64,000 bases of DNA from JBEIGE01 sp040382055 (GTDB lineage Bacteria > Pseudomonadota > Gammaproteobacteria > Burkholderiales > Burkholderiaceae_C): assembly GCA_040382055.1 (NCBI GenBank), contig JBEIGE010000018.1:1-64000 (forward strand). Reading direction: 5' to 3'. Of the stretch, positions 34,296 to 42,872 are shown piece after piece. Position numbers and translations under genes: made by a program. Positions within the stretch are counted from its first letter, which is position 1. The number at the start of each line of letters is the position of its first letter. The notes beneath the pieces are model-generated. The model had not been told where the DNA came from. It saw only the letters and a program-made list of their open reading frames with translations, and searched no databases.

Positions 34296-35150
34296 ATGAA
34301 CACCCATCCGTCGATTTCTGTGGTTATCACCACCTACAACCGCTGTGATGCCTTGTTGGCGGTTTTGGTGGGTCTTCAATGCCAAAACGATGCACAGTTT
34401 GATGTGGTTGTGGCAGACGACGGCTCCAATGAGCAGCATGTCAAAGCAATCCTCAGCTCACCCACCGCGAAATTGCTTAAAGTAACCCATGTTTGGCATC
34501 CGGATGTGGGCTTTACGGCAGCCCGAATCAGAAATCGTGGCGTGGCGGCATCTCAGGGTGAGTACATTGTGTTTCTGGACGGCGATTGCGTTCCCGAAAA
34601 TGACTTTATCGCTCAGCATCGTCGCCTGGCGCAAACCGGTTATTTTGTCAATGGTAGTCGTGTCATGCTGTCGCCTGATTTGACGAGACGGATCACTCAT
34701 GATCAGGAGCAAATTTCAGCCCGGAGTGGGATGTTTTGGTTTTCTCAATACCTCAAAGGTCAAGCCAGCAAGCTGACTGGCCTGCTCAGGTTGCCTGACT
34801 TGTCATTTCGTCGTCAACAGGCCTTTGCATGGAAGGGCATTCGCAGTTGCAATATGGGTGTTTGGCGTTCTGATTTTGAGCGAGTAGATGGCTTTGATGA
34901 GTCTTTTATCGGTTGGGGCCATGAAGATGCTGACTTTGTTTTGCGTTTGCATAACAGCGGGCTCTTTCGTAAAAATGGCTTTTGCGCTACCGAAGTGTTT
35001 CACCTCTGGCATGCCGAAGCCTCTCGCAAAGAAGAATCCGAAAATGCGAAGCGGGTGAAGGCGCGTGAAAAATCAAACGTGACTTTGCCAACATTGGGTT
35101 ATTCACGGCAAAGACTCAACGATGATGGTGTGATCACAAGATTGGGATAA
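34296..35150 (+). CDS. Glycosyltransferase family 2 with galactosyltransferase-type C-terminus
   Basis: A 284-residue GT2 enzyme starting SISVVITTYNRCDALL, with VADDGSN and FLDGDCVPE as the nucleotide and metal motifs, and GWGHEDADFVLRL near residue 205, as in beta-1,4-galactosyltransferase-type C-terminal domains. It is divergent from the minus-strand operon across 111 bases and ends 7 bases before tolB, so it may share a transcript with the Tol-Pal genes. Substrate unknown. Confidence 0.85.
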   Translation: MNTHPSISVVITTYNRCDALLAVLVGLQCQNDAQFDVVVADDGSNEQHVKAILSSPTAKLLKVTHVWHPDVGFTAARIRNRGVAASQGEYIVFLDGDCVPENDFIAQHRRLAQTGYFVNGSRVMLSPDLTRRITHDQEQISARSGMFWFSQYLKGQASKLTGLLRLPDLSFRRQQAFAWKGIRSCNMGVWRSDFERVDGFDESFIGWGHEDADFVLRLHNSGLFRKNGFCATEVFHLWHAEASRKEESENAKRVKAREKSNVTLPTLGYSRQRLNDDGVITRLG

Positions 35151-35157
35151 TGCAGTC

Positions 35158-36423
35158 ATGAAGCGATTTTTATCAGTCCTGTTTTTTCTGGTTCTTGGCT
35201 TGCCTGCCCAGGCTCAATTCAGAGTTGAGGTCTCTGGCGTGGGAATGACGCAACTGCCTATTGCCGTACTGTCTTTCCGCGGCGATGAGCTCGCACCTCA
35301 AAAAATTGGGGCGATTGTTTTGGCCGACCTAGAGCGCAGTGGTCAATTCCGTCAAGTTTCTGGGGTTACCGGCAATCTGGATGAGACCTCACGACCGGAT
35401 ATTTCTTTCTGGCGTCAAAAAGGTGCTGATTCCATGGTGAGTGGCAGCGTCACGCGTTTGGCTGATGGACGGTTTGATGTTCGCTTCAGGCTTTGGGATG
35501 TTGTTCGCGGTCAGGATCTGGGTGGGCAGAGTTTTGCTGTAAGCCAAGCGGACTTGCGCCTGGCAGCGCATCGTGTCGCTGATTTTGTGTATGAAAAACT
35601 CACCGGCGACAAGGGTGTTTTTTCTACCCGAATTGCTTACGTTACGCGTTCTGCACAGCGCTACAACCTGTGGGTGGCCGATGCAGATGGTGAAAACGCC
35701 CAGGCAGCGCTGTCCAGCCCCGAGCCCATCATTTCCCCGGCATGGTCACCCAACGGATCTCAGCTGGCTTATGTGTCATTTGAATCCCGCAAGCCAGTGG
35801 TTTATTCGCATGATGTCGTCAGCGGCAAGCGTCGTTTAGTTGCAAATTTCCGTGGCTCAAACAGCGCACCGGCATGGTCACCGGATGGCCGGACTCTGGT
35901 GGTTACGCTTAGCCGGGATGGCGGCTCTCAGTTGTATGCCATAGACGCGGTTGCAGGCGGTGAGCCACGCCGCTTGGCGCAGTCTGCAAGCATTGACACG
36001 GAACCGGTTTATTCACCAGATGGCAAAAGTATTTACTTTGTCAGTGACCGCGGGGGCTCGCCCCAGATTTATCGTATGCCTTCAAATGGCGGCAATGCAG
36101 ACCGCGTAACGTTTAACGGAACGTACAACATTTCACCGGCAATCAGCCCGGACGGCCGTTTTCTGGCTTACGTATCGCGAATCAACGGGGCTTTCAAATT
36201 GCACGTGATGGAGCTGGCCAACGCCAGCGTCACTGCGATCACCGATACTAGTGCTGATGAAAGTCCCAGTTTTGCACCCAACGGGCGCTTGATTGTTTAC
36301 GCGACCAAACAACAGGATCGGGAGGCTTTGATGACAACCACAGTTGATGGCAAGATCAAAGCACGTCTTTCAGGCCAAGTGGGTGATATACGGGAGCCCG
36401 ATTGGGGTCCCGTGCAAAAGTGA
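35158..36423 (+). CDS. tolB: Tol-Pal system periplasmic protein TolB
   Basis: TolB is the periplasmic beta-propeller that binds Pal and supports outer-membrane constriction at division. The 421-residue protein has a signal peptide (residues 1-20, cut after AQA), an N-terminal domain and then WD-like repeats such as PAWSPNGSQLAYVS, PAWSPDGRTLVV, PVYSPDGKSIYFVSD and PAISPDGRFLAYVS. It is followed by pal and cpoB in the usual order, but tolQ, tolR and tolA are not upstream in this window. Confidence 0.97.
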   Translation: MKRFLSVLFFLVLGLPAQAQFRVEVSGVGMTQLPIAVLSFRGDELAPQKIGAIVLADLERSGQFRQVSGVTGNLDETSRPDISFWRQKGADSMVSGSVTRLADGRFDVRFRLWDVVRGQDLGGQSFAVSQADLRLAAHRVADFVYEKLTGDKGVFSTRIAYVTRSAQRYNLWVADADGENAQAALSSPEPIISPAWSPNGSQLAYVSFESRKPVVYSHDVVSGKRRLVANFRGSNSAPAWSPDGRTLVVTLSRDGGSQLYAIDAVAGGEPRRLAQSASIDTEPVYSPDGKSIYFVSDRGGSPQIYRMPSNGGNADRVTFNGTYNISPAISPDGRFLAYVSRINGAFKLHVMELANASVTAITDTSADESPSFAPNGRLIVYATKQQDREALMTTTVDGKIKARLSGQVGDIREPDWGPVQK

Positions 36424-36448
36424 CAATATTAATTACAGGAGTTAGATC

Positions 36449-37000
36449 ATGATGTTGATGAAAAGTTGGCTACTGGCTGTTGGTGTCTCTGTTTTCCTAT
36501 CTGGCTGTGGTTCAACTGTTAAGTTAGACGACGTCCCTGTTGAAGACCGCAGCGGCTCAACTGTCAATCCTGGTTCCGTTGCAGCCGTAACTAGATCTGA
36601 CAGTGGCGCGGTGGCCAGGAGTTCAGTGGCTCCAGTTGACCTCAATGCATCTCAACAAAATGCCATGTCCTCAATGTCCAGGGTGGTGTACTTTGACTAC
36701 GACAGTTTTGTCATCAAGCCTGAGTTTCAAGCCGTGATTGAAGCCCAAGCAAGATTTATCAAGGCCGATAAATCCAGAAAAATTGCTATTGAGGGACATA
36801 CCGATGAGCGCGGTGGACGTGAATACAACCTTGCACTTGGTCAAAAGCGCGCCGAGGCTGTGCGACGCGCCTTGATCTTGCTTGGCGTTGCAGACGCACA
36901 AATGGAGGCGGTGAGCTTCGGCAAAGAGAAGCTTGCTGCCACGGGAAGCGACGAAGCCTCGATGGCCAAGAACCGACGTGCTGAGATCAGCTACCGATAA
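36449..37000 (+). CDS. pal: Peptidoglycan-associated lipoprotein Pal
   Basis: Pal anchors the outer membrane to peptidoglycan. The 183-residue precursor has a lipobox FLSGC with lipidation at Cys20, a low-complexity linker of about 60 residues, and a C-terminal OmpA-like domain with VVYFDYDSF, GHTDERGGREYN.ALGQ.RA and KNRRAEI. AGGAG at 36437-36441 sets the ATG at 36449. It lies between tolB and cpoB. Confidence 0.97.
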   Translation: MMLMKSWLLAVGVSVFLSGCGSTVKLDDVPVEDRSGSTVNPGSVAAVTRSDSGAVARSSVAPVDLNASQQNAMSSMSRVVYFDYDSFVIKPEFQAVIEAQARFIKADKSRKIAIEGHTDERGGREYNLALGQKRAEAVRRALILLGVADAQMEAVSFGKEKLAATGSDEASMAKNRRAEISYR

Positions 37001-37053
37001 CAATTTTCCTAACCAATCCGACCTGACCACTCAATATGCAAGCCTCTGGGGCT

Positions 37054-37830
37054 ATGAAGACTTTTTCTCAAGCTGCTGCGGCAGCGCTCATGTTTTTTCT
37101 GGCCCTGTCGAGCCATGCGGGATTGTTCGACGATGAAGAGGCTCGTCGCGCTATTCTTGACTTGCGGCAGCGCTTAGAAGCTGGCCGGGTTGAAACTGAG
37201 AAGCGCATTGCGGATGAAACCCGCAGGGCGACCGAGGATACGTCTCAAGTGCGCAGAAGTTTGCTTGAGCTTCAAAATCAAATTGAATTGTTGCGGGCTG
37301 AACTTGCCAAACAGCAGGGTCAAAATGAACAACTGGCCAGGGAAATCTCGGAGTTGCAGCGCCGTCAAAAAGACACTGTGCAAGGATTTGAAGAACGGGT
37401 CCGCAAGTTGGAGCCCTTGAAGGTCAGCGTTGATGGCCGCGAGTTCATGGCGGAGCCTGCCGAGAAACGTGATTTTGACCTTGCTCTTGGCGTGTTCCGT
37501 AAAGGCGAATTTGCAAATGCCCAAACCATGTTTGCCGACTTCATCAGGCGTTACGGCCAAGGCGGGTATGGGCCTTCAGCCTTGTTCTGGCTAGGTAATG
37601 CCCAATACGCAACGCGTGACTACAAAGAGGCAGTTTTGAACTTCCGTGGCATGCTTGCACAGTCTCCAGACCACAGCAGAGCACCTGAGGCCGTTTTATC
37701 GATCGCCAATTGCCAAGTCGAACTCAAAGATACGAAAGCTGCGCGCAAAACACTTGAAGACCTGATAAAAGCCTATCCGCAATCCGAAGCAGCATCTGCT
37801 GCCAAAGAGCGTTTGTCCAGGCTGAAGTAA
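37054..37830 (+). CDS. cpoB: Cell division coordinator CpoB (YbgF)
   Basis: CpoB links peptidoglycan synthesis to Tol-Pal constriction. The 258-residue precursor has a signal peptide ending in SSHA, a coiled-coil segment (about residues 20-115, rich in Arg/Glu/Leu) and C-terminal tetratricopeptide repeats (FDLALGVFRKGEFANAQTMF, PSALFWLGNAQYATRDYKEA). The ATG at 37054 follows a TGGGG element; an upstream in-frame ATG at 37036 would add 6 residues. Confidence 0.94.
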   Translation: MKTFSQAAAAALMFFLALSSHAGLFDDEEARRAILDLRQRLEAGRVETEKRIADETRRATEDTSQVRRSLLELQNQIELLRAELAKQQGQNEQLAREISELQRRQKDTVQGFEERVRKLEPLKVSVDGREFMAEPAEKRDFDLALGVFRKGEFANAQTMFADFIRRYGQGGYGPSALFWLGNAQYATRDYKEAVLNFRGMLAQSPDHSRAPEAVLSIANCQVELKDTKAARKTLEDLIKAYPQSEAASAAKERLSRLK

Positions 37831-37912
37831 GCTTCATTTGAGGGCGACGCCTAGTGACCTGCAGGGCCTCTTTTTATCAAAGTAATCGCCGAAATCGCTC
37901 ATCAATTCGTTT

Positions 37913-39028
37913 ATGGAACTTTCTGAATTTTCTGCACTGACCACGAAGGTTCTAGTGCTTTCCTTTCTGTTATCGCTTGCGTTTGGTGCTATCACCCAAC
38001 GCACCCATTTTTGTACCATGGGTGCGGTCAGTGATATTGTCAACATGGATGACTGGACCCGCATGCGCCAATGGGGCCTTGCCGTCGGTGTGGCAATGGC
38101 CGGTTTTGGTGTACTGGTCTACACCGGCATGATTGACCCCGCAAAAACCATTCATGCCAGTAATCGCTGGATCTGGCTGTCAGCCGCTTGTGGTGGTGCG
38201 CTTTTCGGTTTTGGCATGGTGCTTGCGTCTGGCTGCGGCAGCAAAACGCTAGTTCGGGTAGGCTCTGGCAGTTTGAAGTCACTGGTCGTCATGTTGGTCA
38301 TGGGCCTGGCCGCATTTGCCACACTCAAGGGTATTACAGCAGTACTTCGCGTCTCCACCGTCGACAAGGTAAGTGTTGATTTCTCCACAGTGGCCAGTCT
38401 GTCTTTTATGATGGCCCAAGTCATTGGGATTGAGGTCAAGCAGGCTGCATTGGTGTGTGGCCTTGGCTTGGGTGCAGGGCTGGTTGCATGGGCGCTGGTT
38501 GGAAAAGAATTTTGCCGGTTTGACAATCTGTTGTCTGGCTTGGGTATTGGCAGCATCATTGTGGCCATGTGGTGGCTCAGTGGTCATGCGGGGTTTGTCG
38601 AAGAGCATCCCGTCACGCTCGATGCCGTTTATGTGGCTACAAACTCCGGCAGGGCCGAGGCCTTGAGTTTTGTTGCTCCGGTGGCCTATTTGCTGGACTG
38701 GCTGATTCTTTTCAGTGATAAGAGCAAGGTACTGACAATTGGCATTGTTTCTGTTGTGGGTGTGATTCTCGGGTCAACTCTCTCTTCCCTGCTGAGCCGG
38801 ACTTTCCGTTGGGAAGGCTTTGGCAGTACCGAAGACGTTGCCAACCACCTGGTCGGTGCTGTGCTAATGGGCGTTGGTGGTGTTACCGCCATGGGTTGCA
38901 CTGTTGGGCAGGGTCTGACTGGTTTGTCTGCCCTGGGCCTTAGTAGTTTTATCGCATTCTTCGCCATTCTGGCCGGTGCGTACTTGGCATTCAAATACCA
39001 GATTTGGCGGCTTGAGCGCATGACCTGA
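37913..39028 (+). CDS. YeeE/YedE-family membrane transporter
   Basis: A 371-residue integral membrane protein with about ten hydrophobic segments. It has conserved cysteine motifs RTHFCTMGA (N-terminus), SGCGSKTLVR (middle) and MGCTVGQGLTG (C-terminus), characteristic of YeeE/YedE (TsuA-like) permeases that take up thiosulfate or related sulfur or selenium compounds. The exact substrate is not determined here. It precedes tcdA by 3 bases. Confidence 0.88.
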   Translation: MELSEFSALTTKVLVLSFLLSLAFGAITQRTHFCTMGAVSDIVNMDDWTRMRQWGLAVGVAMAGFGVLVYTGMIDPAKTIHASNRWIWLSAACGGALFGFGMVLASGCGSKTLVRVGSGSLKSLVVMLVMGLAAFATLKGITAVLRVSTVDKVSVDFSTVASLSFMMAQVIGIEVKQAALVCGLGLGAGLVAWALVGKEFCRFDNLLSGLGIGSIIVAMWWLSGHAGFVEEHPVTLDAVYVATNSGRAEALSFVAPVAYLLDWLILFSDKSKVLTIGIVSVVGVILGSTLSSLLSRTFRWEGFGSTEDVANHLVGAVLMGVGGVTAMGCTVGQGLTGLSALGLSSFIAFFAILAGAYLAFKYQIWRLERMT

Positions 39029-39031
39029 AGC

Positions 39032-39811
39032 ATGGATTCTGAACGCCGGTTTGGAGGTATTGATCGCCTGTTTGGTGTAGCTGGCGCCCAAAAAATCCGG
39101 GCTTCTCATGTTGCCATTGTTGGTGTTGGTGGTGTGGGTTCCTGGGCAGTGGAAGCTCTTGCGCGCTCAGGGGTTGGCCGGCTGACGCTGATTGACCTCG
39201 ATCACGTTTCTGAATCAAATATCAATCGTCAGATCCAGGCGCTCGAGACAACATTGGGTCAAGCCAAAGTGCTGGCAATGAGGGATCGTATCGCTCTGAT
39301 TAATCCGTTGTGTGCAGTGAGCTGCATTGAGGAGTTTGTAGACTCGCACAACTGGCCGGCTCTGTTGCCACCTGATGTCACCGCCATCATTGATGCTTGT
39401 GATCAGGTCAAAGCCAAAGTGACGCTGGCAGCTTGGGCCATGAAAAGCAAGGTGATTTTTATATCTGCGGGTGCAGCAGGTGGAAAGCGCCAGGCGCATC
39501 AAGTTGGAATAGAAGACTTGTCAAAGGTTACGCACGATCCTTTATTGGCCAAGCTTCGCAACAAGCTCAGGCACGATCATGCAGCAGCCAGGGAGGGTAA
39601 AAAAATAGGGGTAACCTGTGTCTTTAGCCGTGAGCCTGTCAGCGATCCGGATGCCTCTTGTAGGGTCGAAGGAGATGGTTCGCTCAACTGCAACGGCTAC
39701 GGATCGCTGGTGTCAGTAACTGCCACATTCGGACAGTGTGCAACAGGTTGGGTGTTGAACCAAATTTCAGACGCCAGATCAGGAATCCAAAAAAACAACG
39801 ATATAATTTGA
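39032..39811 (+). CDS. tcdA: tRNA threonylcarbamoyladenosine dehydratase
   Basis: TcdA (CsdL) is an E1-like enzyme that cyclises t6A37 to ct6A in tRNAs reading ANN codons. The 259-residue length is normal; the ATP loop is VGVGGVGSW (27-35), followed by the conserved IDLDHVSESNINRQIQAL segment and DACDQVKAK. It is followed by tRNA-Lys, one of the tRNAs carrying t6A, although that adjacency is probably chance. Confidence 0.94.
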   Translation: MDSERRFGGIDRLFGVAGAQKIRASHVAIVGVGGVGSWAVEALARSGVGRLTLIDLDHVSESNINRQIQALETTLGQAKVLAMRDRIALINPLCAVSCIEEFVDSHNWPALLPPDVTAIIDACDQVKAKVTLAAWAMKSKVIFISAGAAGGKRQAHQVGIEDLSKVTHDPLLAKLRNKLRHDHAAAREGKKIGVTCVFSREPVSDPDASCRVEGDGSLNCNGYGSLVSVTATFGQCATGWVLNQISDARSGIQKNNDII

Positions 39812-39851
39812 GGCTTGGGATTTTTTAAGGTTATCTTTTAACTTCCTTGAT

Positions 39852-39927
39852 GGGACGTTAGCTCAGTTGGTAGAGCAGCGGACTTTTAATCCGTTTGTCG
39901 TGGGTTCGACCCCCGCACGTCCCACCA
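39852..39927 (+). tRNA. tRNA-Lys (UUU)
   Basis: 76 nucleotides with CCA encoded. The acceptor stem GGGACGT pairs with ACGTCCC, the D arm contains AGCTCAGTTGGTAGAGC, the anticodon loop is CTTTTAA and the T arm contains GGTTCGACC. Anticodon TTT gives lysine. A TATAAT hexamer at 39802-39807, within the end of tcdA, may be its -10 box. Confidence 0.98.
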
Positions 39928-39950
39928 GATTAAGCCATATGGCAATTGGA

Positions 39951-39984
39951 AACCCCGCTATTTAAACGATAGCGGGGTTTTTTA
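39951..39984 (+). terminator. Rho-independent terminator of tRNA-Lys
   Basis: An 11-bp perfect stem (arms 39951-39961 and 39969-39979, 7-base loop) is followed by TTTTTAT. Its position 24 bases after the tRNA fits termination of that transcript. Confidence 0.9.
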
Positions 39985-40062
39985 TATTAAGCGACAGCCC
40001 TTGTTCCCCAAGGTCGTATCCAGAGACAGTTCACATTGTTCGCCCGCACAGGAGATGAATGC

Positions 40063-41766
40063 ATGAGCCAGCAAATTGCCGGACACCTGATTGTTCAATG
40101 TCTGATCGAGCAGGGCGTCACACATGCCTTTGGTGTTCCAGGGGAAAGCTACCTCGCGGTACTTGATGGTTTTCATGCTTATCGCGATCAAATTCGGTTC
40201 GTGACTAACCGACAAGAGGGTGGGGCGGCTTATATGGCTGAAGCGGTTGGCAAACTCACCGGCCGACCTGGTGTCTGCTTTGTCACGCGCGCTCCTGGTG
40301 CCACCAATGCATCCATAGGCGTGCACACCGCATTTCAAGATTCCACACCCATGGTGCTGTTTGTTGGCGATGTGGCCAGCGATACGCGTGACCGCGAGGC
40401 TTTTCAAGAGCTCGATTACTGTGCCTTTTTCGGCCCAAGCACCAAGGGTATGGCCAAACGCGTCGAGCGTATTGACGATCCCCGCCGGATTCCCGAGTAC
40501 ATTTCCCGCGCCTTTGCCATGGCCATGAACGGCCGTCCAGGTCCTGTCGTGCTGGTGTTGCCAGAAGATATGTTGACGCAAGAAGTTGATGTCTCACCCT
40601 TGCCACGGGTTGAGGCGATTGAGGCTTGGAGTGACCCCGGATCCCTGCGCAACCTTCGTGAGATGCTCCTTAATTCAGAGCGTCCACTGGTTATTGCAGG
40701 CGGTGGGGGTTGGACACCGCAGGCCGCGCAGGCCCTGCAGCGCTTCGCTGAAAACTGGAAACTGCCGGTAGCCAATGCCTTCAGATTTCAGGACACATTT
40801 GATAACCATCACCCGCTTTACGCAGGCGATGTGGGCATTGCCATCAACCCCAGGCTGGCAGTCAGAATCAAAGACAGTGACCTGATCATTGCCATTGGCC
40901 CACGCATGGGTGAGATGACCACCGGTGGCTACACCCTGCTGCAGCCACCCCGCTCCAAGCAAAAACTCGTGCATATTCATGCCAGTGCTGAAGAGCTTAA
41001 TCGCGTGTACCAGGCAGACTTGGCCATTAACGCCACCATGAATGCAGCAGCCAGGTCCCTTGAGGTGCTTTCTGCACCGAACCGTGTGTCCTGGGAAGCC
41101 TGGTCTCAGGGGTGTCATGCTGACTACCTGATTAATCTGGAGCCGCAAGCGCTGCCCGGCAACACGGATATGCCTGCGGTGGTGGCTTGTCTGCAAAAGC
41201 AATTACCGCCGGAAGCCGTGCTGACCAACGGTGCCGGAAACTTTGCCAGTTGGATCCATCGTTTTTTCAAGCACCATGGCCTTGCCAAGGGTTTTAAAAC
41301 CCAGCTTGCGCCCACCAACGGTGCCATGGGCTATGGTGTTCCCGCCGGAATTGCTGCCGCTATCACCACAGGTCGTACTGTCTTCACCATCGCTGGCGAT
41401 GGTGATTTTTTAATGAACGGGCAGGAACTTGCTACGGCAACGCAGTTTGGTGCCAAGACCATCATCGTTCTTCTCAATAACGGCATGTACGGCACGATCC
41501 GAATGCATCAGGAGCGGGACTTCCCGCGTAACATCAGTGGCTCGCAGTTACAAAATCCGGATTTTGCGGCTTTGGCGCGTGCCTATGGCTATGCCGGAGT
41601 AAGAATTAGCTGCACCGAAGAGTTTGAGCCTGAGTTCTTGGCAGCCATGGCGCGCACAAATGGCACCCTGATCGAGATCATCTTAGACCCCGAGGTCATC
41701 ACGACCCGAACCACATTGGCAGGTATCACTGATCAAGCCTTGGCCTCAAAGGCAAGTTCGCATTGA
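40063..41766 (+). CDS. Thiamine-diphosphate-dependent enzyme, acetolactate synthase-like
   Basis: A 567-residue member of the acetohydroxyacid synthase/decarboxylase superfamily. The catalytic Glu lies in RQEGGAAYMAEA, the central domain follows, and the C-terminal thiamine diphosphate motif is GDGDFLMNGQELATA with NN about 25 residues on. No regulatory subunit gene (ilvH) is next to it, so biosynthetic acetolactate synthase is less likely than a catabolic 2-oxo acid decarboxylase or ligase. AGGAG at 40050-40054 supports the ATG at 40063. It is flanked by terminators, so it is a single-gene transcript. Confidence 0.85.
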   Translation: MSQQIAGHLIVQCLIEQGVTHAFGVPGESYLAVLDGFHAYRDQIRFVTNRQEGGAAYMAEAVGKLTGRPGVCFVTRAPGATNASIGVHTAFQDSTPMVLFVGDVASDTRDREAFQELDYCAFFGPSTKGMAKRVERIDDPRRIPEYISRAFAMAMNGRPGPVVLVLPEDMLTQEVDVSPLPRVEAIEAWSDPGSLRNLREMLLNSERPLVIAGGGGWTPQAAQALQRFAENWKLPVANAFRFQDTFDNHHPLYAGDVGIAINPRLAVRIKDSDLIIAIGPRMGEMTTGGYTLLQPPRSKQKLVHIHASAEELNRVYQADLAINATMNAAARSLEVLSAPNRVSWEAWSQGCHADYLINLEPQALPGNTDMPAVVACLQKQLPPEAVLTNGAGNFASWIHRFFKHHGLAKGFKTQLAPTNGAMGYGVPAGIAAAITTGRTVFTIAGDGDFLMNGQELATATQFGAKTIIVLLNNGMYGTIRMHQERDFPRNISGSQLQNPDFAALARAYGYAGVRISCTEEFEPEFLAAMARTNGTLIEIILDPEVITTRTTLAGITDQALASKASSH

Positions 41767-41822
41767 TTTATGTTCATGGAGACTAACTGCGCACAGTTTC
41801 TCCATTATTTGAATTACTAAAT

Positions 41823-41850
41823 AAAAGGGCCGGCATTAGCCGGCCCTTTT
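41823..41850. terminator. Bidirectional rho-independent terminator
   Basis: A perfect 12-bp inverted repeat (41823-41834 and 41839-41850, loop ATTA) has AAAA on one side and TTTT on the other. It lies between the converging thiamine-diphosphate enzyme and SWIB genes and can stop transcription from both. Confidence 0.9.
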
Positions 41851-41881
41851 ACATAGGCGATAGACCGCACACCAGTCGCGC

Positions 41882-42325
41882 TTATTTGAGGTGCTTGCCA
41901 ATCAGGCCAGCCATCTCAAACATCGACACTTGTGCTTTGTTGAAAACCTCTTTCAACTTGCTATCGGCGTTGATCATGCGCTTGTTCACGGAGTCCTGGA
42001 GCTTGTGTTTCTTGATGTATTTCCACAGTTGGCTCACAACTTCTGTGCGCGCCAGGGGTGAAGACCCCACCACCGCAGCCAAAGCAGCGCTGGGGGTTAA
42101 GGCTTTCATGAACGCGGCATTTGGAGTGCGTTTTTTGGCCGGGGCTTTTTTAGCCGCAGCCTTTTTCACCGGTGCTGTTTTTGCAGCTACTTTTTTAGCT
42201 GGAGCGACTTTCTTCGCAGCGGCCTTTTTGGCTGGTGCTGCTTTTTTAGTTGCTACTACTTTCTTTGCCGGAGCTGCCTTCTTGGCGGGAGCCTTTTTTG
42301 CCGGTGCTTTCTTTGCAGTTGCCAT
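41882..42325 (-). CDS. SWIB/MDM2-domain protein with histone H1-like N-terminus
   Basis: A 147-residue protein. Residues 1-65 are Lys/Ala/Pro-rich repeats (KKAPAKKA, APAKK) as in bacterial histone H1-like DNA-binding proteins. Residues about 70-147 form a SWIB/MDM2 domain (SSPLARTEVVSQLWKYIKKH, INADSKLKEVF, MFEMAGLIGKHL). Such fusions occur in Burkholderiales and Chlamydiae and are thought to bind the nucleoid; the role is not proved. AGGA 7 bases before the ATG at 42325 sets the start; the frame is open further upstream. Confidence 0.92.
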   Translation of the reverse strand: MATAKKAPAKKAPAKKAAPAKKVVATKKAAPAKKAAAKKVAPAKKVAAKTAPVKKAAAKKAPAKKRTPNAAFMKALTPSAALAAVVGSSPLARTEVVSQLWKYIKKHKLQDSVNKRMINADSKLKEVFNKAQVSMFEMAGLIGKHLK

Positions 42326-42734
42326 GATTGATTGTCCTTCTAGAAGTTGATTAATCACCAGTGAAGATCTGCTTCTTCCCCAGTGATGCGGATGCTACTG
42401 GAGAAAATAGTGATTTCAAAGAGAAAAGCGGTTTATTTCACTCTTGAATGTTGTTTTTTTCATTTTTGAGGCCCTGTTGTTTTTCTCGTCCAGACGCACT
42501 TCAACCGCGGTCATGCCTGTCTGTTGTGAATGACAGCTTTTTCTGTCCGTTCTAAAGGTCCATTGTTGGTCTTTATATTCAGAAGTTTCGCCCCTTCGAT
42601 TTATCTTATGCATAGACAACTTCATAAAAAATTGTTTCGCATTAAGAAAAATCAACTTTTGGTTTCTCATTGATTGATATCGGATTAAGAATTTATATTT
42701 TGTAATACGGAATAACACATCTAAGTTGTTGAAT
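42326..42734. other. AT-rich intergenic stretch without a supported gene
   Basis: About 400 bases between the SWIB gene and the aceA promoter. Composition is strongly AT-rich. A 100-codon minus-strand frame (42416-42718) is open but has no ribosome-binding site and no family likeness. An inverted repeat CCAGT/ACTGG lies near 42380-42401. Promoters for the minus-strand SWIB gene must lie here. Nothing else is recognised. Confidence 0.5.
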
Positions 42735-42762
42735 TTGTTAGACTAAAAATAACTCTTATATA
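42735..42762 (+). promoter_or_regulatory. Candidate sigma-70 promoter of aceA
   Basis: TTGTTA (42735-42740) and TATATA (42757-42762) are spaced by 16 bases, an acceptable -35/-10 pair. The -10 hexamer is inside the first palindromic operator, so a bound regulator would block polymerase. Confidence 0.5.
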
Positions 42763-42765
42763 AGA
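42754..42765. promoter_or_regulatory. Palindromic operator, copy 1, upstream of aceA
   Basis: Perfect 12-bp palindrome TCTTATATAAGA within a 15-bp direct repeat (42752-42766). It overlaps the candidate -10 box. A half-site ATAAGAC follows at 42767-42773. Confidence 0.7.
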
Positions 42766-42783
42766 CATAAGACAAAGGTTTAC

Positions 42784-42795
42784 TCTTATATAAGA
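42784..42795. promoter_or_regulatory. Palindromic operator, copy 2, upstream of aceA
   Basis: The same palindrome TCTTATATAAGA within the second copy of the 15-bp repeat (42782-42796). The two centres are exactly 30 bp apart, close to three helical turns, so two dimers could bind on one face. The regulator is not identified. Confidence 0.7.
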
Positions 42796-42872
42796 CTATG
42801 ATTCATACATCGGTTGACGGGATTCCACACATCTGTCGCCCGACCTTTCTCAACCAATTTAAGGAGTTAAAC

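Noticed and set aside
41886..42350. 154-codon plus-strand frame over the SWIB gene
   Set aside because: Antisense to Lys/Ala-rich codons, which give an apparent Phe/Ala-rich membrane-like protein; an artefact of base composition.
42416..42718. 100-codon minus-strand frame in the AT-rich gap before aceA
   Set aside because: No ribosome-binding site, no family likeness, and composition matches the non-coding surroundings.
42752..42796. Direct repeats that could suggest a CRISPR remnant
   Set aside because: Only two 15-base copies with a 15-base spacer, palindromic and in a promoter; this fits an operator pair.
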